Assembly (NCBI GenBank): GCA_030149595.1
Contig: JASFBI010000077.1
Span: 1-7,597 of the forward strand
Origin: Desulfobacterales bacterium
GTDB lineage: Bacteria > Desulfobacterota > Desulfobacteria > Desulfobacterales > DAOWNP01
Reading direction: 5' to 3'
DNA length: 7,597 bases
Part shown: one piece after another, positions 6,734 to 7,597 of the stretch
Layout of the letters: the number at the start of each line of letters is the position of its first letter
Position numbering within the stretch: position 1 is the first letter of the stretch
The notes under the pieces: generated by a model
What the model saw: the letters and a program-made list of their open reading frames with translations, nothing else
Told to the model about the DNA's origin: nothing
The model's database searches: none
Program-made: the position numbers and the translations under genes

Positions 6734-7144
6734 TTAAATGCCTGCACTTTTTTGCTCAAAAAAAGGGTAATATTGTTTTTTTTTTGAATAATTGTTAATA
6801 TTTGATAAATTAGTTGCTTTTTTTTTATATAAAATTGGACTGATTCCTTCAAGTTTGCTAAAAACTCTGGAAAAATAAGATGCATCGTTATACCCCACAA
6901 TATAACATATCTCTGTAATATTTAGTTCCTGTGTTTTTAACAAATTTTTTGAAGCTTCAATTTTTATTTTGTTATGGTGTTCTCTAAATGTTGTGCCTGT
7001 AATGTTCTTGAAGGTTCTTGTAAAATGATATTTACTCATGCCACATTCTCTGGAAATTTCATCAAGTGTTATTTGTTTGATATAATTTTCTTTTATAAAC
7101 TGAATCGCTTTTGCAATATTATTATAATTATGCTTTGTCTGCAT
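6734..7144 (-). CDS. Short AraC/XylS-family transcriptional regulator (DNA-binding domain only)
   Basis: The 136-residue product is essentially a lone AraC-type double helix-turn-helix domain. HTH 1 lies at about 26-47 (LDEISRECGMSKYHFTRTF) and HTH 2 at about 75-97 (ITEICYIVGYNDASYFSRVF), followed by the family signature GISPILYKKK (100-109). It lacks the roughly 150-170 residue ligand-binding domain of typical AraC proteins. The start at 7144 is chosen because GTGAGG lies 8 bases upstream; an in-frame ATG at 7213 would add 23 residues but has only a weak GGA before it. A 27-residue tail follows the domain. It begins at an A9 run and includes an A10 run; one extra A in the first run would end the protein two codons later. 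It is the first gene after the cobalamin riboswitch, so its level probably falls when cobalamin is plentiful. Its targets are unknown, and the family includes the cobalamin-linked regulators EutR and PocR. Confidence 0.88.
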   Translation of the reverse strand: MQTKHNYNNIAKAIQFIKENYIKQITLDEISRECGMSKYHFTRTFKNITGTTFREHHNKIKIEASKNLLKTQELNITEICYIVGYNDASYFSRVFSKLEGISPILYKKKATNLSNINNYSKKKQYYPFFEQKSAGI

Positions 7145-7152
7145 CTTGATAA

Positions 7153-7159
7153 CCTCACT
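7153..7159 (-). promoter_or_regulatory. Ribosome binding site supporting the araC-family start at 7144
   Basis: On the - strand AGTGAGG lies 8 bases before the ATG at 7144-7142. This is much stronger than anything before the upstream in-frame ATG at 7213, so it decides the start. A run of eight T on the - strand (7173-7180) lies just upstream, between the two candidate starts. Confidence 0.6.
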
Positions 7160-7271
7160 TTTGTTTGCGTGTAAAAAAAACTTAACCGATTTTATCTCAA
7201 TTAGGGATTCCATTTTTTATCCACACAAAATTTTAAGGCGTAACCTGTTCCTCGCAAATTACGTCAATTTA

Positions 7272-7429
7272 TTCAGGCAGGTCTTCTGACTTTCGGATTA
7301 TACATTAAAAAACGCACCTTCCCGGTATTATTACCAGTGGTTTGTCTGTAGTTTTGTCTCCGATTACAGCGGCGGGTCCGTTCCCGATTTTAACGGGATT
7401 CCCTGTTAGGCTCAAACTGAGCACCTGAA
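7272..7429 (-). promoter_or_regulatory. Cobalamin (B12) riboswitch
   Basis: Read on the - strand, the closing stem P1 is TTCAGG (7429-7424) with CCTGAA (7277-7272). The GGTGCTCA segment with a GCTCA/TGAGC hairpin comes next, then AACAGGGAATCCCG and the core ACGGACCCGCCGCTGTAAT. CCACTGG and CCGGGAAGG follow, and finally the B12 box variant AGTCAGAAGACCTGCC (7291-7276). The order and spacing match the cobalamin riboswitch family, which lowers downstream expression when it binds adenosyl- or another cobalamin. The first gene downstream is the AraC-type regulator, 127 bp away. The expression platform is not obvious: a CGTAA/TTACG stem (7239-7243 with 7259-7263) whose loop contains CAGG, able to pair with the B12-box CCTG, could be an alternative fold, and a T8 run follows later. 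Confidence 0.96.
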
Positions 7430-7453
7430 CATTTATGTAAGTTTAATCAATTA

Positions 7454-7502
7454 GTTATTGTATTATTTTTTATAATATTCGTTAAAAAAATAATACAATA
7501 AC
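7454..7502. repeat. Perfect 18-bp AT-rich inverted repeat upstream of the riboswitch
   Basis: GTTATTGTATTATTTTTT (7454-7471) is exactly complementary in reverse to 7485-7502, around a 13-base centre. It overlaps the promoter candidate for the riboswitch transcript, so it may be an operator dyad. It could also be a terminator for a transcript arriving from the right, although no clean T-run follows the stem on either strand. Confidence 0.8.
7470..7498 (-). promoter_or_regulatory. Sigma-70-type promoter candidate for the riboswitch-araC transcript
   Basis: On the - strand TTGTAT (7498-7493) and TTATAA (7475-7470) are separated by 17 bp, close to the TTGACA/TATAAT consensus. A start about 7 bases further on would lie some 30-35 bases before the riboswitch. 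On the + strand the same dyad holds a perfect TATAAT (7471-7476) but with a poor -35 region, so divergent transcription is possible. The local sequence is very AT-rich, so chance matches are likely. Confidence 0.4.
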
Positions 7503-7548
7503 GGTCATAAGGTCAATCTGGATTTTTCATCCAGGTTTGCCCACTTTT

Positions 7549-7597
7549 ATATAACATACATGGCAGAATTATCTGCCACAACGAAAATTGAAACTCT
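7549..7597 (+). repeat. 49-bp dispersed repeat, copy 2, cut by the window end
   Basis: This matches 4569-4617 at 47 of 49 positions in the same orientation. The hairpin TGGCAGA-ATTA-TCTGCCA (7561-7578) is intact; one difference falls in the loop and the other in the single-stranded part. A separate hairpin CTGGAT-TTTTC-ATCCAG (7518-7534) lies just upstream, in a block that loosely matches 4504-4525. The sequence stops at AAACTCT, so whether the GAGTTT partner seen in copy 1 follows cannot be known. No gene is seen between the riboswitch promoter region and the right edge. Confidence 0.8.

Noticed and set aside
7276..7429. Possibility that the structured RNA is another riboswitch class
   Set aside because: The B12 box, the ACGGACCCGCCGCTGTAAT core and the P1/P2 layout are specific to cobalamin riboswitches.

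Overview
The window is AT-rich bacterial DNA (by eye about one third G+C). It holds the 3' part of a chemosensory (chemotaxis-like) operon, a convergent regulator gene under a cobalamin riboswitch, and several non-coding repeats. No marker gene fixes the taxonomy. The gene style fits an anaerobic Desulfobacterota member (Desulfobacteraceae-like): a CheA with two CheW-like domains and a receiver tail, a HEAT-repeat response regulator, very low GC, and small palindromic repeats. This is inference only.

Positions 2-6349 (+ strand) carry five genes in one direction: cheA (5' end outside the window), cheW, cheB, cheR, and a HEAT-repeat protein ending in a receiver domain. The first four are tightly spaced (27, 41 and 3 bp gaps) and look like one transcription unit. 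CheA would autophosphorylate under control of receptors coupled by CheW. CheR and CheB would set receptor methylation, with CheB activated by phosphotransfer from CheA. Candidate phosphate acceptors in the window are the CheA receiver tail, CheB and the HEAT-REC protein. No stand-alone CheY, CheD, CheC/X or receptor gene is present here, so the HEAT-REC protein is a candidate output or adaptor component. It is set apart from cheR by 181 bp that include a dispersed hairpin-bearing repeat.

Positions 6350-6733 contain no convincing gene. They hold a 17-bp-stem hairpin (6462-6506) and a 145-bp MITE-like element with 17-bp terminal inverted repeats (6573-6717) that is an imperfect palindrome along most of its length.

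Positions 6734-7502 (- strand) form a second unit: a promoter candidate inside a perfect 18-bp dyad, a clear cobalamin riboswitch (7272-7429), and a short AraC-type DNA-binding protein that is the first gene downstream of it. At the right edge (7549-7597) the 49-bp repeat seen upstream of the HEAT-REC gene recurs, 47 of 49 bases identical, and is cut by the window end.

The points most worth a second look are the riboswitch-controlled AraC regulator, the duplicated 49-bp hairpin repeat, the MITE-like palindrome, and the HEAT-REC fusion with an enlarged receiver loop.
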